Origin: Phoronis australis
Taxonomy: Eukaryota; Phoronida; Phoronidae
Assembly: GCA_002633005.1 (NCBI GenBank)
Contig: NMRA01000131.1
Span: 173,798 to 237,797, forward strand
DNA: 64,000 nucleotides
Direction of reading: 5' to 3'
The notes under the pieces are model-generated. The model searched no databases. It was not told the origin of the DNA and saw only the letters and a program-made list of their open reading frames with translations. Below are positions 31,096 through 44,900 of the stretch, one piece after another (the first letter of the stretch is position 1; every line of letters starts with the position of its first letter). Made by a program: the position numbers and the translations under genes.

Positions 31096-34000
31096 CTACC
31101 ACCTGACCTTCTCTTTGTATTCGTCCAATAAACTAGCTCGTTTCACAGACTCGTAGCCCAGTATAATAAAGGTAGAGAACACAGTGGACTGTATGAGCCT
31201 GGCCGACAGACCTTTAATAAATATACCGAATCTTTCTTCTCGCCATAGCTGTTCAACGGTGGGAACAAATTGGCTTCTCTCCACCTGAAAACAATGATTG
31301 ACTGATTAGCTTCGAGACTCCCATATACAACACAGCAGCAATGAAAAATTACAGAAAAAAGGAAAAGTTTCCTCAAATTCAAACAAAAATAATTGCTGAA
31401 ATCTCCAGTTTCATTTTCTGTATTCTTAGAACAGTGTTAAAAATATTTAAAATTTTACATTATATATGTAAGTGCTATCTGATGATACCAGCACAGCGAT
31501 AATGATGAAGTCAAAATATTTTCAGAAAATAAAGTTTGACAGAAAATGTGTTAATAGCATCTTTATACAACTCATTAGGCGATTGTTGCCCGTTAAGGAT
31601 GTATTGTGGTAATTGCCATCTTTTGTGAGTATGTAGGTACATCACTCATACATAAAATCAACTGCCATGGTGGATTTTATGACTTGGCATGCAAGCTATT
31701 AAATATCCACCCAACTTGATTCAAATAGTGGTCTCAAGTAATTACTTACTCACACTAGAAGTCATTTTTAAGCTTGAGACAAACTGACATTTTGTTACCT
31801 GCTCTAGATCAGGCTTAATAAGTATGGTAAATTTATTAAGCACATTCACCTCATTTTGCACACTCAAAATTACTTGGAAAAATAATATATTGGCTCTCAC
31901 TTATTTCTCACACGGCGACTTATTGGGAATTCCGTGTCTCTCCTAATTCCCACATGGTAAGTTTGGCACCTGGGAAGTTGTCAATGCAGAGTCTTGTCAG
32001 TAGTCCTATTACAATACACAACTCTTCAACTGTGTTAATAATGTCTGAACTTTGTATATTAACCCCTTAATTCATCCATGCACATGGGATATCTTAAGCT
32101 GTTGTAAACATGAGGTGAAAGGAGTAACTTAGATGAGTGTCCTGCCATTCAGAGGAATTTGCTCAATAGAGCATTACACAAACAATGGGGAAAAGAACTT
32201 TTAATTTGGACCAGGATAAAGTAATTTAATTACAGTTTTAAAATTGGATCATGTTGGCAACCCACAGGTCACATTATGTTAAATCCACATATGGGCATTT
32301 GATGATGCTTGGTTACTCAGTTAATTTTGCACATCCATCAACTAAGAAGTTTGTATTTTTTTCGTATATCACATTGGAAAATATATTATTTTGTGCGAAA
32401 TAAGAGGACTAGAAGGAATGACCATAGGCTTGACCCCGCAGCTCACTAAATGTGAAGCGCATGGCACGAACGGACTGTCAGAGTTATTCCCAAGCCCAGA
32501 AACTATTTCCAGTTTGAAAAATGAACAACTCGAGGCCAATTTTAGAATATTATGTGACCTAAATCAATTTTTGACAGATGTTGTATTTACGGCAGTTTTT
32601 AAGTTAAACTTTATACTTGCCTGAATCCTGGCTCTGACAATATCAAAAGGGTTGGTGAATAGAGCTGCAGATACACCACCTAGTGGTGCTGCTATACACT
32701 GCAACAGTAACCTTGGAACCCACACTGGAGCTAAATTTGACACAATGCCTGCAATGCAAAGAATTTATCAAACAAGAGAAACAACTCCAACTCTCGAAAC
32801 AAATCAATAAAAAAGGCAAACCACAAGACTTTCCTTTTATATTGACAATCAAATTCAGTTCTGGATACTAGCTTTACTTTTGAATAAAACCGATAACAAT
32901 AATTGAGTAATTCAAGAGTCGAATCTTCCGATTGATTTTAATTACAGCTCTCAAACTACATGCAACAATTCTCAATTACACCTTTGATGTAATTTGATTT
33001 TCATATCAAGCATCACAGAAACCTCCAGTTTTAGTTTGAAGTCCATACTACAGTGGTTTCTATATTGCAGCTAAATCCAGATATTAATCTAGTTTATCGT
33101 TAAGCATTTCTGCTGTTTATTGTCTGGCATCACAGCTCACAGGCCAGTTACCTACCACCGTTCAAAGAGTAACTAAAACTGGAAAAGTGAAACCTAAGCT
33201 ATTTATTTTGGCTAAATTTTATCATATTTCCACAACTAAAAATGACCCTAACCTATTTTTTCTCAATAATTTCAATTCCATATGCCAAAAAGTTAATAGA
33301 AAACTCACCAGTTCTAGTCAATGATATATAACTTTATTATAGCCAGTGTTTTATTGTTGTGAAGTCATTGCTGATGCAGTAATTTGCAATGGTCAACACG
33401 ATTTAAGGATGTTAAATCAGTATTTCTGATAAACACGGTTCTCTACAACATTGGGACTTGGTATTGGTACAAATTTATAGACAAAGTACAAAGTGCCACG
33501 AACGAGTTGCTAAATGTATTTCACCTGGACAAATGAAAATGTTCATTATTTGGGTCCCAACGTATTTAAATCTCATAAAAAGTCAGTAATTCAAAAGCAT
33601 TTTAAACACACCAAGCATGGTAACAAATTTGAATAATGTAAAATGCTGAAAAATCATAATGCACGTACCACAGTACAGGTCATAAAAGAACCACCAGAGG
33701 GCACTGTTTGGAGCATAAACAAGAATGGACGGCAAATATCCCTTATAAAATCCCAGAATTCCACTTTGTCTGTAGACTGCGGAACACACAGCAGCTGTTG
33801 CTCCAAACCGCGACTTAAGAGCTTGATCGGATATACTTAGCGGATTTAGCTGAGAGCTCTGGGTTGACTGTTTTGTTTTGTCCACACTTTTGCCTAACAT
33901 CATTAAGTGCTGCGACACAACATCGATAGGTACAATAAAGGTTTGTCCGACTAGAGATGCACAAGCGCCAGCAATCAATGATTTGAGTTTGGTGCTCTCT

Positions 34001-34314
34001 AATGAAAGGAGATGCCTTACTCCTTCGTACGTGTAGATGTAAGCCATCTGTGGAAGGACTAGACCATTGCTGACCCAGAATCCTCGGTAAAGGCCCCTCA
34101 AGCCCTCCATCTTGGTAATCTTATAAAATGCATCAAAAGTTCCATTATATACAGATTTATGCTTCTGGACTTGAATTCTTGTCTTTATGAGAGTAAACGG
34201 GTATAACACAGTACGGATCGCAAATCCATTCACAAGTGCTAACTGGAAATACTTTGTTTTGTTCATCATATCCCACTCAACAACAGTAATATTTTCAACA
34301 CGATCAATCTCCAT
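31096..34314 (-). CDS. SLC25A44: Mitochondrial carrier SLC25A44
   Basis: Coding exons on the minus strand are 34314-33669, 32748-32621 and 31284-31096, giving 320 residues (human 314). The protein has three carrier repeats with PFTLIKTRIQ (about residue 39), PIDVVSQHLMM (about residue 128) and PFDIVRARIQ (about residue 248). The PIDVVSQHLMM motif, IIEWD-like N-terminus, RGF/RGY..PNSALWWFFY segment, KGLSAR and the terminal RW are characteristic of SLC25A44. SLC25A44 carries branched-chain amino acids into mitochondria for oxidation. Six membrane helices are expected in the inner membrane. The intron after exon 32748-32621 uses a GC donor (CAG|GCAAGT). An acceptor at 34342 shows an intron in the 5' UTR, so the promoter lies further up, towards ACO1. 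Confidence 0.93.
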
Positions 34315-34341
34315 GATGACTGTTTTGACACTGCCTTTGAT

Positions 34342-35992
34342 CTACAAAAAAGAATAATTAGTCAATTGGCATTACATCATAGAGAAATTACAGGTCTATC
34401 AAAAAGCTAAATCTGAGATCTGAAGTTAAATGAATTAGCAGCTTGAATGAATAGAAAAATTCATGTGAATTCATAATTTACTTTGTCACAGTTCAGAGTT
34501 GATTTTACGATCTAACAGAAAATCACAGCCAATATGTTAAAGCCACATGCAACACAATCTCCAAAAAACATTGTCTTGGCTAATGTTTTGGGTGGAACCT
34601 TTTGCTTTGGTCCATAAATGAGGCAAAATTAGCATTCGTAAGTACTCCGCAAACTTGATTTGTTTAAAACTAAAAGGATACTAAACCCGATCATTGTTCT
34701 GTCACCAGCCGATGCAGCCACTGGTGTCAATCTTGAAACATAAAATCAGGAATCAGCTAAAGACTCATACTCCCTGTGCCACAGATTTGTTATTATAGAT
34801 CTTAAAGTTAGTGGGTGGACGTGCAATCGCTAAAAGCATAGGTCACAATTGCCCATGCATTGAGCAGACTTTGAAAGGAATTTTCAAATTTTACTCCATA
34901 CTCTTGAGAGTTGTCAAAGGTTACAGAGCTTTATTTTGTTTCAGAGAATTGGATGGAAACTTCCTTTTTAATATCTGGTAACAGGCGGTAGGCCTACAAC
35001 GTAAAAGGCCAAAACCGGGTTTGGTATCCTCCAGATTTTGGCTTAACCCTCATAGTACTGCGTAGGCCTATAACAATGTTCATTAGTATGTGTACAAACT
35101 TGTCATTCAGGAAAATCATAATCATTAGCAATAGTCTATAGATCCAATGCTTCACATGACAAATATTTTACCAAAATAATAAGGCCAAAGGCACGGGTGT
35201 ACCTGGAGTTCATTTTGTGTCAAATACAAGAGATAAGTCCCCGAGGAAGAGACAGATCCTATTTAAGACAACCTGCTCTTGGTCGAGTCATTTCAATTCA
35301 ACCAGACACATTTTTGGATCCCACAAGAGTCACAAGACTCCCACAGATCCCAACCAGGATAGGGTGAAGTTCAACAAATGAGCACTGATGAGCAATAAAT
35401 TGTCACTTTTTACATTCGTTAGTCACCTGATAACTCACTTGCAGATTACGGAGCGATCAAACAAAGCAAACGTATTCGGAGCTAAGCTTTCGAAATCCAC
35501 AACCACCATACCCAGAACAGAATGTTACACTACAAATCGAAATAGGGCAGTTGAGGACAGGACTTTTTTGTGCAGCTGAATCAGATGTTGACCTTGATGA
35601 CGTCAAGCTTGTGCCGCGAGAGGGCAGTGCAAATCAAGTAGTCTCAAAAAATAATAAAAATGCACTTAAACTTTACTATTGTTTGTTTTGTCGTAAGTTA
35701 ATTTTGATAATCATTAATATAAAACATAAATGTGCTGCCTTGTACTTAAAAAATATTAATTTACTCTAAAATTGTCTTTTATTTAATTTGCACTTCAAAT
35801 GTTATGCAATTATTTTCCAGTTAAATTTAACGGGGTTAAGTGAAACAAAATGCAATTTCCGCCTTCACTATTTTCAATGTTTTAAAAATGTGAATCATTG
35901 TTTTTTATTAGCAACAAACCAATCATCTGTACGACTTCACATTTGTCATTGCATAATCTCACAACCCATATACGCTGACTGTAATCACGATA
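34342..35992. promoter_or_regulatory. Shared upstream region of SLC25A44 and ACO1
   Basis: It separates two divergent genes and contains the 5' UTR intron of SLC25A44. A perfect CRE TGACGTCA lies at 35598-35605. The non-coding first exon of SLC25A44 and the transcription start of ACO1 should lie between about 35400 and 35990 but are not pinned down. Positions 34535-34640 are weakly similar to 39965-40075, a low-grade dispersed repeat. Confidence 0.5.
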
Positions 35993-38900
35993 ATGGCGGG
36001 GGACGGAAGGAGTAAGTAGTCCGAGCCTAACAAATTCAGTTATGCTTTCATCCAAACATTCTTTGATTTCAAACCGAAATCCTCATTTTCTGTTCCTAGC
36101 TCTGACGTGATCGTTGGAGTAGATATAAGGTGGGGAAGTATTTAAATACATGCTGTTTCGTTGATCGCGTAGATGGTAGACTTTGACCTGTCAGCAGGCT
36201 GAGCTGACGCAGTGTCAAGCTGTTAGCCTTGTTCCAGTACGGTAAAAGTGTCAAACATGGGTCCCTAGGTCCTTCTTTTTTCCTTATATAAACTCACATA
36301 TGTGGGTCGGTTTCAGCAGATAAACATGAGTTATAATTCAGAACAGTTAGAAATTAAGTACCTTTAGCCGAAACACAATTTCCTAATCCAGCCTCGCCAA
36401 AATCTGCTTTGTCTCAAATTGTAGAATCAGAAAGTTTCGCAAGAGTTTCCGTGTCTCAATTCTAGAGATTGTCCCGAATTGGAGAATTTTTTACTGTATG
36501 AGTGATTGTGTCTCAAGTCTGATTCTCCAACTGAGAAAAGGAGATGTTTTTACTTGTTTCGTGTCATAAATTTATTTGTGATTTACCTAAGTAGTTTTTA
36601 CAAAATGTAATTATTTGATTCTTGCCCATGTCTATCACTGGAAAATTATGATACCCATCCTTTTATAGAGTTTACATGAGAAACGTTGTCCTTAAGGAAC
36701 TTCCATGAAAAAGGTTGACTCTTGTGTATTTTTAGATTCAAAACACCACCCGGGTTAATTTCATTTTACCTAACCTTTTCATAGAGTAAATTGTTATATC
36801 ATATTGAGTTCTTTTCTAACCAAAGCTTTGAAAATTTAGTATTACTAACCTTGTGTAGAAAGTGGTGATGCACAATCTACCCTGGCTGGCTTCTGAGTGG
36901 CATGCTCACTGTCCAGTATACTTCTTCTATGAGTACCCCCAGCTCATGCCTCAAAGTTGTTAGAAACTTTCAGTGAGACTCTTACATACTAGTAAAGAGT
37001 CTACTTTGAGTTCATTCTTTAGCTTTAATAGTAATAAACTGGGGAAGTACAGCTTTATGCAATTGTTTACTAAGTTTTGTTCTTTGTATATTTTCAGCTC
37101 ATCCCTATGCAACATGTTTGGAATCCTTAAAACTTGACGACCAGGAATTTAGCTTTTATAACCTTGGGCGTCTTGGTGAAAAATACGGTAAAGTTCTGAA
37201 TAAGATTTTGTGAAGTTAAACTTTTTGGTGATTGTGCCTATGTATATTATAGCAAGTGACTATTTGGAAGAACTTGTTTATAGATTTTAGATGCTTGGGT
37301 GACTATTAAGCCATTTTAAGAATGATTTAGCTTGAAATATTTTTATAAAAATAATTGCAGGTGTTCTGATACATGTTGTACCAGACGTGCGCAGGCCACA
37401 CATGTGGGCCCATTGCACTGATCACCTGGAACCATTTTTACGCTTTATTAATATGTGGTTAAAACCGGGCTGAGGAGCTAGAGACCTGACTCAAGAGTTT
37501 AGCAGTGTGACCTGGTGGGACTCGAACCCACAACCTTGAGTAAACAAAGCAGGCACCTATCACACTAGGCCACAATGCCTCCTCTCTATTTTTTGATGGT
37601 CCGGTACTAGTTATCATCTATGTTATTTATATCATGGACATATGCTATAAAATTTGTCTCTGTAAAGCAAGGCCTTTTGATATTTAAGCACCCACACGTG
37701 TGAGTGCAATTGCAGTCATCTCTGTTTGGGTGTCTAGTGTCCACTGCTGTGTCACCAAAACCCAATAAGGGATCTTCATGAAAGTTGGCAGGTGTGTTCT
37801 CGTGAACTTTATGGCAGACAACACAAATGTGCCCCCTAGTGGCATTACATTTGCCTAGATATCTTTCGCTTGTATTTTCGGATGGGTTTGGTTTGACATT
37901 TTTTCCATTACGTAGTGGTCATTTTTGTGATGCTTTAAACACCCCTTGAAGCACATGTCAGTCACATTTCAGCACTCTGCTTTGCCCTTGTAATTTAATG
38001 TGCCCATGTTAATGTCACACACTAGTCTGAATATATAGTTACATGGCTGACTTACTATCTTTGATTACGTGTACTGTTACGTACATTATAGGTCTATGTA
38101 CATTGTAGATCTATGTACATTGTAGATCTGTGTGTATTGTATAATTATCTACTGTTATGTACATTGTAGATCTGTGTGTATTGTATAATTATCTACTGTT
38201 ATGTACATTGTAGATCTGTGTGTATTGTATAATTATCTACTGTTATGTACATTGTAGATCTGTGTGTATTGTATAATTATCTACTGTTATGTACATTGCT
38301 GATCCCTGTACATTGTAGATCTCTGCTCATTATAGAACCAAATACATTGCAGATCTATGTGAATTCATTGTATATCTACTGTTACATGAATGTTGTAGGC
38401 CTATGTGAATTGTAGTAGATCTTTGCACATTGCACAGTAGATCTGTGCTCATTGTTGATCTATGTCCTTTGTAGATCTATGCGCATTGTAGACATATGCA
38501 CATTGACAATAGATCTATGCACATTGTTGTTGTGCTCATTTTAGATCTGTGCACATTGTAGTTCTATGCATATTGTTGATCCCTTACAGCTAAAGAACAA
38601 TGACATCCTGTTATTGATCACGTGCACTGTTATATGCATTACAGATGCCCTGCCGTACTCGGTGCGCGTGCTTCTGGAGTCAGCTGTTCGAAGCTGTGAT
38701 AACTTTTCAGTGCTCACCAAAGACGTAGAGAACATTCTCAACTGGGCTGAGAACCAGGACAAGGTTGTAGAGATCCCTTTCAAACCAGCCAGAGTCATCC
38801 TCCAGGATTTAACGTATGTAGAACTCTACACATACTGGGCTTAGTGATCCTCTTTTCTGCTATTAAACAATTCATACATTTGCTTAAAATCTTTATTCCA

Positions 38901-41900
38901 AAATACAACTTACACTGGATAAGGAGAGTGGTGTTTGGATAAAAGCACTTGTCTGACTGTTTACCTCTTTGAAATAAATGGACACATTAAAATTCTTGGT
39001 AGTGACAACTTCTTTGGGAACTAACTTGTTGCTTAAGTTGTCCCTGCGTAATTCATCAGTTTGGCTGTTATTCCTACACTTTTCCTTGTTGGTCTATGTT
39101 AATACTCATTCAGTTTACGATTTATTTTTTTTATAAAAAATATCTGATCCTAACTTTAGCATTTAGTAAAATAATAAATAATTCATGTCGTAACTCATCA
39201 ACTTGTGCTGTTGTGCAAGCTTGTGCTCTAGAACTGTTGCAAAGCTCTGTCAATCACAATCAGACTCAAAAATCAATATTTCCTTCTTCAAAGGTTATCA
39301 TCCAGAAATCGTGAATCAGTAAATCAAAATGTTCTCATCTACAGATGCTTCCTTGCACAAGTCCTCATTTTTGCTCTTCTCTTTCTCCAGGGGTGTTCCG
39401 GCTGTTGTCGACTTTGCTGCCATGCGTGATGCTGTCCATAGACTTGGTGGGGATGAGTCCATCATCAACCCCATATGTCCAGCTGATCTCGTTATTGATC
39501 ACTCCGTTCAAGTGGATGTGGCTCGCAGGTAAACTGTATAGCTTTGAGTTGTAGTTTCTGGAGACGATTCTGGCATTCACATAAGGTACTTGTAATTATA
39601 TTGTGTTTCAGATATTATTGGTGATCAGCGGAGTGGTGATTTACTACCAATATGTGAACTTGGAACCAAGAACAGAGATGTTTTTGTTCACAATCGTTCA
39701 CACATCCAATTGTACCCAACATTTGATACTTTCAAAGACGGCACCAGATCCGCTTTAAAGTTACTGTTATAATTAAATCACTAATACCATGTTATCGGTT
39801 GCACATTGTTCAAAAGTGATTGAAAAGTCTTAAAGTTGGAGTCTGAACATTTTTTTTTTAAATTCTGGCTAGGTTATTGTTTAGTTATAAGTGTAATGCC
39901 ATTTAAGGGACAATCACTTCTAAAAATGACCCAATCCAGCAGTGTAGCCATGCTATTCAAATGATTCTCTGGCAAAGCCACAAACATCACCATCTTTGAA
40001 AACCATTGTTTTGGTTCGTGTTTTGGGCTGGAAACCTTAGTTTTGGCTCTGTACTATGTGAGTTAGCATCCCTGATTACACAAAGCGCAGTGGATCAAAT
40101 GCTATTCACCGATTGTTTCAAAGTGAAGATTCACCACATCTGACTTCATTTACAATAGTTGTAAGTTTGTGATTTCAACTTGACGTAATTAACATTGCAT
40201 GGGTTTGGAGGTACAAGATGCCTGCCTCCAGTATTTTTGCAGTGTTACGTTACATTTCAATCAGTCGTGAGCTGTTGTTTTCAGTCCAGGTCGTTTGTAT
40301 TCATGTGTGTTTTACAGCTTATTGAGTAGATACTCCCCAAACCCTGGTGGAGGTGGAAGGCCATGTCAGAAGTCAGGTCAAGGGTCAAAGCCAGGTCAAA
40401 GTTCACGACCAGCGACATGCAATACTTGTACAAATTTAGGGCTTCCCATCACAGATGCAATTTGTCCCTTTCATCGTGAGAAAACACAAGGGTTTGTATT
40501 TGTGTATTAGCCCGGTGTCGTTTTCCTTATATGTGAGCTCAGTTTGTAACCCTAACACTGACAACTCTGTTTTATAACTTGTATTATCCTAGACATGGTT
40601 GAAGACTGTTGAAGCTCTCTCTTGCTGAAGATGTGGCAGGGTTGCATGGTGTATGTAAAAAGTGTCACAGTTGCACACTCTCAAGCATTGAAATGTTCAG
40701 TTAAATGTTTTGGAAAGTCGGAAACATTTATTTAGCTTTGTGTGTTGTTTTTAAAATTTTTAGTTATTGCAAATTGTTGGTTAGTGATGCCTCAAAACTA
40801 GAATCCAATCCCTGAATTCAGACTAGAGCCGATATTGATCTTATTAAAATTGTTCGCACTGTCTTTTTAGAATATTTTGTATAGTTTTACTCTTAGTCAG
40901 TTATATTTTGTAGATATTTTCAACTTGTGTTTGTTTTTAATTTAGTACTAAATCTTGCAAATTTAACTGCTGCAGAAAATGTTCAATTGTGCTCTGGGAC
41001 ATTTTGCTCCCTTCTGGTTGTGTGAACAGTGGATGTCGACCCAGTTGTCTTACAGTTAGCTTTGTTCGCCATTAATCTAAGCACCCGCACCCAGCATGGT
41101 AATGGTTGACTTTCTTTTCTTAAAATCATCAATTTCTGCTGTACTTTTGTTGCTGTTGTGCGAATTTTTGACTTTGCACTAGATCCCTATAGTCAAGAAA
41201 TTGTTCATACAAATAGTCATCACTGTTAGAGCCACACGCAGCCTACGTTTATTTTATTGCCAATTTCTTTAGCACTCTTACAGTATTTCTTTCTTGGTAA
41301 CGCTGCATGCTTCCATAATTTTAACTAATCAGTACAAACGGTGTTAGGCTGTGTTTTGCCCTGTTGAGCTGGCTTGAAAATGAAAAACTTTTTACTCTCA
41401 TAAAGTTGATTTCGTGTTATTCCTTAGTGCGATAGGACTCTTTTCTATTCGCAACGAAAACATCAAAACCATCAGTAACTCTAGAAAACGCTTCGGAGCT
41501 GACCAACCCTAAAACTATGGGTGTGATACTGGTGCCCACAGGCATTCCCTGCACCTTGACTTGCTGGCTCATGGGAATATAATTTAAGATTGAACGAGTG
41601 TTGTATCATTTTGAACCCCAAAACATTTCAGTGAAGAATTCGACATTGACAGCTAAAATGGGCAAAATGCAGCTTTAATGTTATGTAGGACCTTGTTGTT
41701 GGCACGCCTGTGGATTTAGCCAATTATATACAGAACTTTATAATTTAATCACTTGAAAATAAATATTTTCTGAAATTATGTAGCCTAAAGTATTCTCGAC
41801 TTTACACCAATTTCTCATTAAATGAGTCACGTGACCAGGTCTTGTAAAATTTACCAAAACAAAGGTATAATTGTAGCAAAATAATGGTATTGATAACATC

Positions 41901-44900
41901 GCTAAATTTCATTAGATATAAATGTTCAAGAATAAATCATATAAACAATTTTAATTTTCATTTTATGCAACTTTTGATTTTTTTCGGAGAAATCATTAAA
42001 ATCCTGTTTTTGATAGCCTCATGCAAAAGTGCATTATTTTAAAAACGATTCCCAACACCATATTGGAGAACAGTACACAAACCAAAATATGCGAAAGTTT
42101 CATGGGAGTCCAGTCAGTCATTTTTGAGATATGACAGTTTTTGTAGGGTCGTACATAACCTTAGCTTATGTTTCTTCTTTGCTTCATTACTGTTTTTATA
42201 GAATTCACTTCTGGTTTTCATTTGAGGTTGGCACTATTTTGACTTGGCTTTGACCCGACTTGATCACGCCGTGGGATTTGTATTGTGCAGCATTTTCTGA
42301 TAATAGCCACTGCTCTTCTTTCAGGCAATCATTGTTGAATGTTTTATACAAACCTCAGCTTCAGTGCTTAATGTATTGTTAATGAGTGATTACTAAACTT
42401 AGATGACTGTTCTAATTAAACCATTCCTGCTGTGTGTTACTATGGAAACTAATCTAGTCAGCAAGGGCATGCAGCTTATATCATTCATTATTTTGCTTTC
42501 TGTTGCTGACCCTTTCTGTTTCAAAAATCATTCTCGAAATTAAAGAAAAGTTGGAGTGAGATTTTGTCCAAAGTGCATGACAAATCAAAATTGGATAGCA
42601 ATCCAAGCAAATCATTAGAACATTGAAATATCTCCAGAATTACATTTCATTACCTTATTTATACCTATTTTTCTCTCAGTGTGTTTTTAAACACACCCGT
42701 CAACAATATGAACAATTATGTATTTTTGAGCTGTGTGTTCTCATTTAGACTGCTCGCGTGCTTGTACAGTACGTTGAAGTTATTTTAGTTTTGTGAAATT
42801 TATCCATTTTACTTACAGTGTTAAGGGGCAGTAAACCCGTGCCTTTCATCGAAAAACAGTGTTTTATTTAGGTTACTACTGTAACAAAATCAACCTCATG
42901 TTGTTCTATACTGAAATTAGAAATGCTTTCCTAGAAAGTTTGACAGGTCGTTATTGCTCGAGACCAGACCTATTAATTTGCTTTTCGTGGTCCGTTAGTT
43001 TCACTTGGTAAAACAGTATGTCCGTCAAAGGAATACGAGACTTTCAAGTTGCAAATGAATACTGGTGACCTTTAGATTACGAGGAGACAATTTCACTTTA
43101 AGATTTGTTTAGAATGCACCATGTTGCACACGTAATATAACAGGACCTCTCCATAAAGTCAAATGTGTTTCCCTATGTCACCTGCAGCATAGAAAATGTA
43201 CCTCTTATTACTTTTATGGTTGGATATAACATGCCCTCAGTTTGAGAGCCACTTTTCTCCACTGAACAACGAGCATCAAACTGCTTCCCAAAATGCATGT
43301 TGCCTTTTGTTACAGCCAGTCGGCAATCAGCAGGCCTTAGAATTTTCCTCTTTTAAATGGATTTCCTCTTTTTTGGTTTCAATGTCTTCCCGTTTAATAA
43401 TTTCCAGTTTCTTCTTTTTTCTCTTTATCATTATTTTGACTTTATTTGTGCAAAACGTTTAACATATATTTTAGATAAATTTCACAACACGAAAACCATT
43501 TCTATCGCACAAGCCTATTTGTGTAACGATACATCACCTGGAAATTTTTCCTCTTTTTTATCATTGGTCATTCCAAGCTCTGAATTAGAGTCACCAGTCC
43601 CAGATGATCAGCCCCTATTGTTTCCTGAAAATCTCCCATTCCAGCTGATTTACAGTTCAAACAAAGGTTAGGAACCCGTTGATGTTGCTCTGGAGGTGCG
43701 TATACGCCTGACAAGGAAAGTTGATATTTGTTTAATCATCAGCAGAGCATGGTTTAAAGCTTTGTCATAAATTACTCATGAATTGCTTGCAACTCAGTTT
43801 CATTTTCTTGTTCACCTACTAACCACAATGACTCTTAATGATGATTTCTCGTCATTTTTTGTTCTCTCGAGTCCTTGTTGATTATCCATCTGTTTGATGT
43901 ACTTTTTCAGTGCTGACGCCTTACGAAAGAATGAGGAAATTGAGTTCGAAAGAAATAAAGAGCGATTTGTCTTTTTGAAGGTTTGTGCTTCTTAGTATTC
44001 TTAATTGAGTACACATGAGACACAAGTTGTTAACAGTGTTACAATCCATCACACAACTGTTAATAACACTGTTTAACAATACATCGTATAACAGATTATA
44101 ACACTGCTACAATACATCGTATAACAGATTATAACACTGCTACAATACATCATATAACTGTTTATAGCACTAATACAGTGCATCACAAAACTGTTGATAG
44201 CACTGTAGTATACACCACATAACTGTTGGTATTAGAGCTCAAGTTACTAGTCTTTCAATGTTCTACACATTCATTGATTAAGTAGGCAGACATTCTGGTT
44301 GTCCTCGGCATGAGAGACTATGTCTTTTTTGTGTTTGTATTAGTTTGTATTACTGTGTGATCTGTGAGACGAATACCTTCCTGAAAGATATATTGTACCA
44401 AGTGTAGACAAATTTGTAAACATAATACAAATATAAAACCAAAANCACTGCTACAATACATCGTATAACAGATTATAACACTGCTACAATACATCGTATA
44501 ACAGTTTATAACACTGCTACAATACATCGTATAACAGATTATAGCACTGCTACAATACATCGTATAACAGATTATAACACTGCTACAATACATCGTATAA
44601 CAGATTATAACACTGCTACAATACATCATATAACAGTTTATAGCACTAATACAGTGCATCACAAAACTGTTGATAGCACTGTAGTATACACCACATAACT
44701 GTTGGTATTAGAGCTCAAGTTACTAGTCTTTCAATGTTCTACACATTCATTGATTAAGTAGGCAGACATTCTGGTTGTCCTCGGCATGAGAGACTATGTC
44801 TTTTTTGTGTTTGTATTAGTTTGTATTACTGTGTGATCTGTGAGACGAATACCTTCCTGAAAGATATATTGTACCAAATGTAGACAAATTTGTAAACATA

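Noticed and set aside
37505-37585. Functional tRNA gene on the minus strand
   Set aside because: A and B boxes are present, but the stems do not pair into a cloverleaf and a SINE body follows.
44318-44662. Cys/Tyr/Ser-rich repeated minus-strand frame
   Set aside because: It is the translation of the 33-bp tandem repeat and crosses an N at an assembly join.
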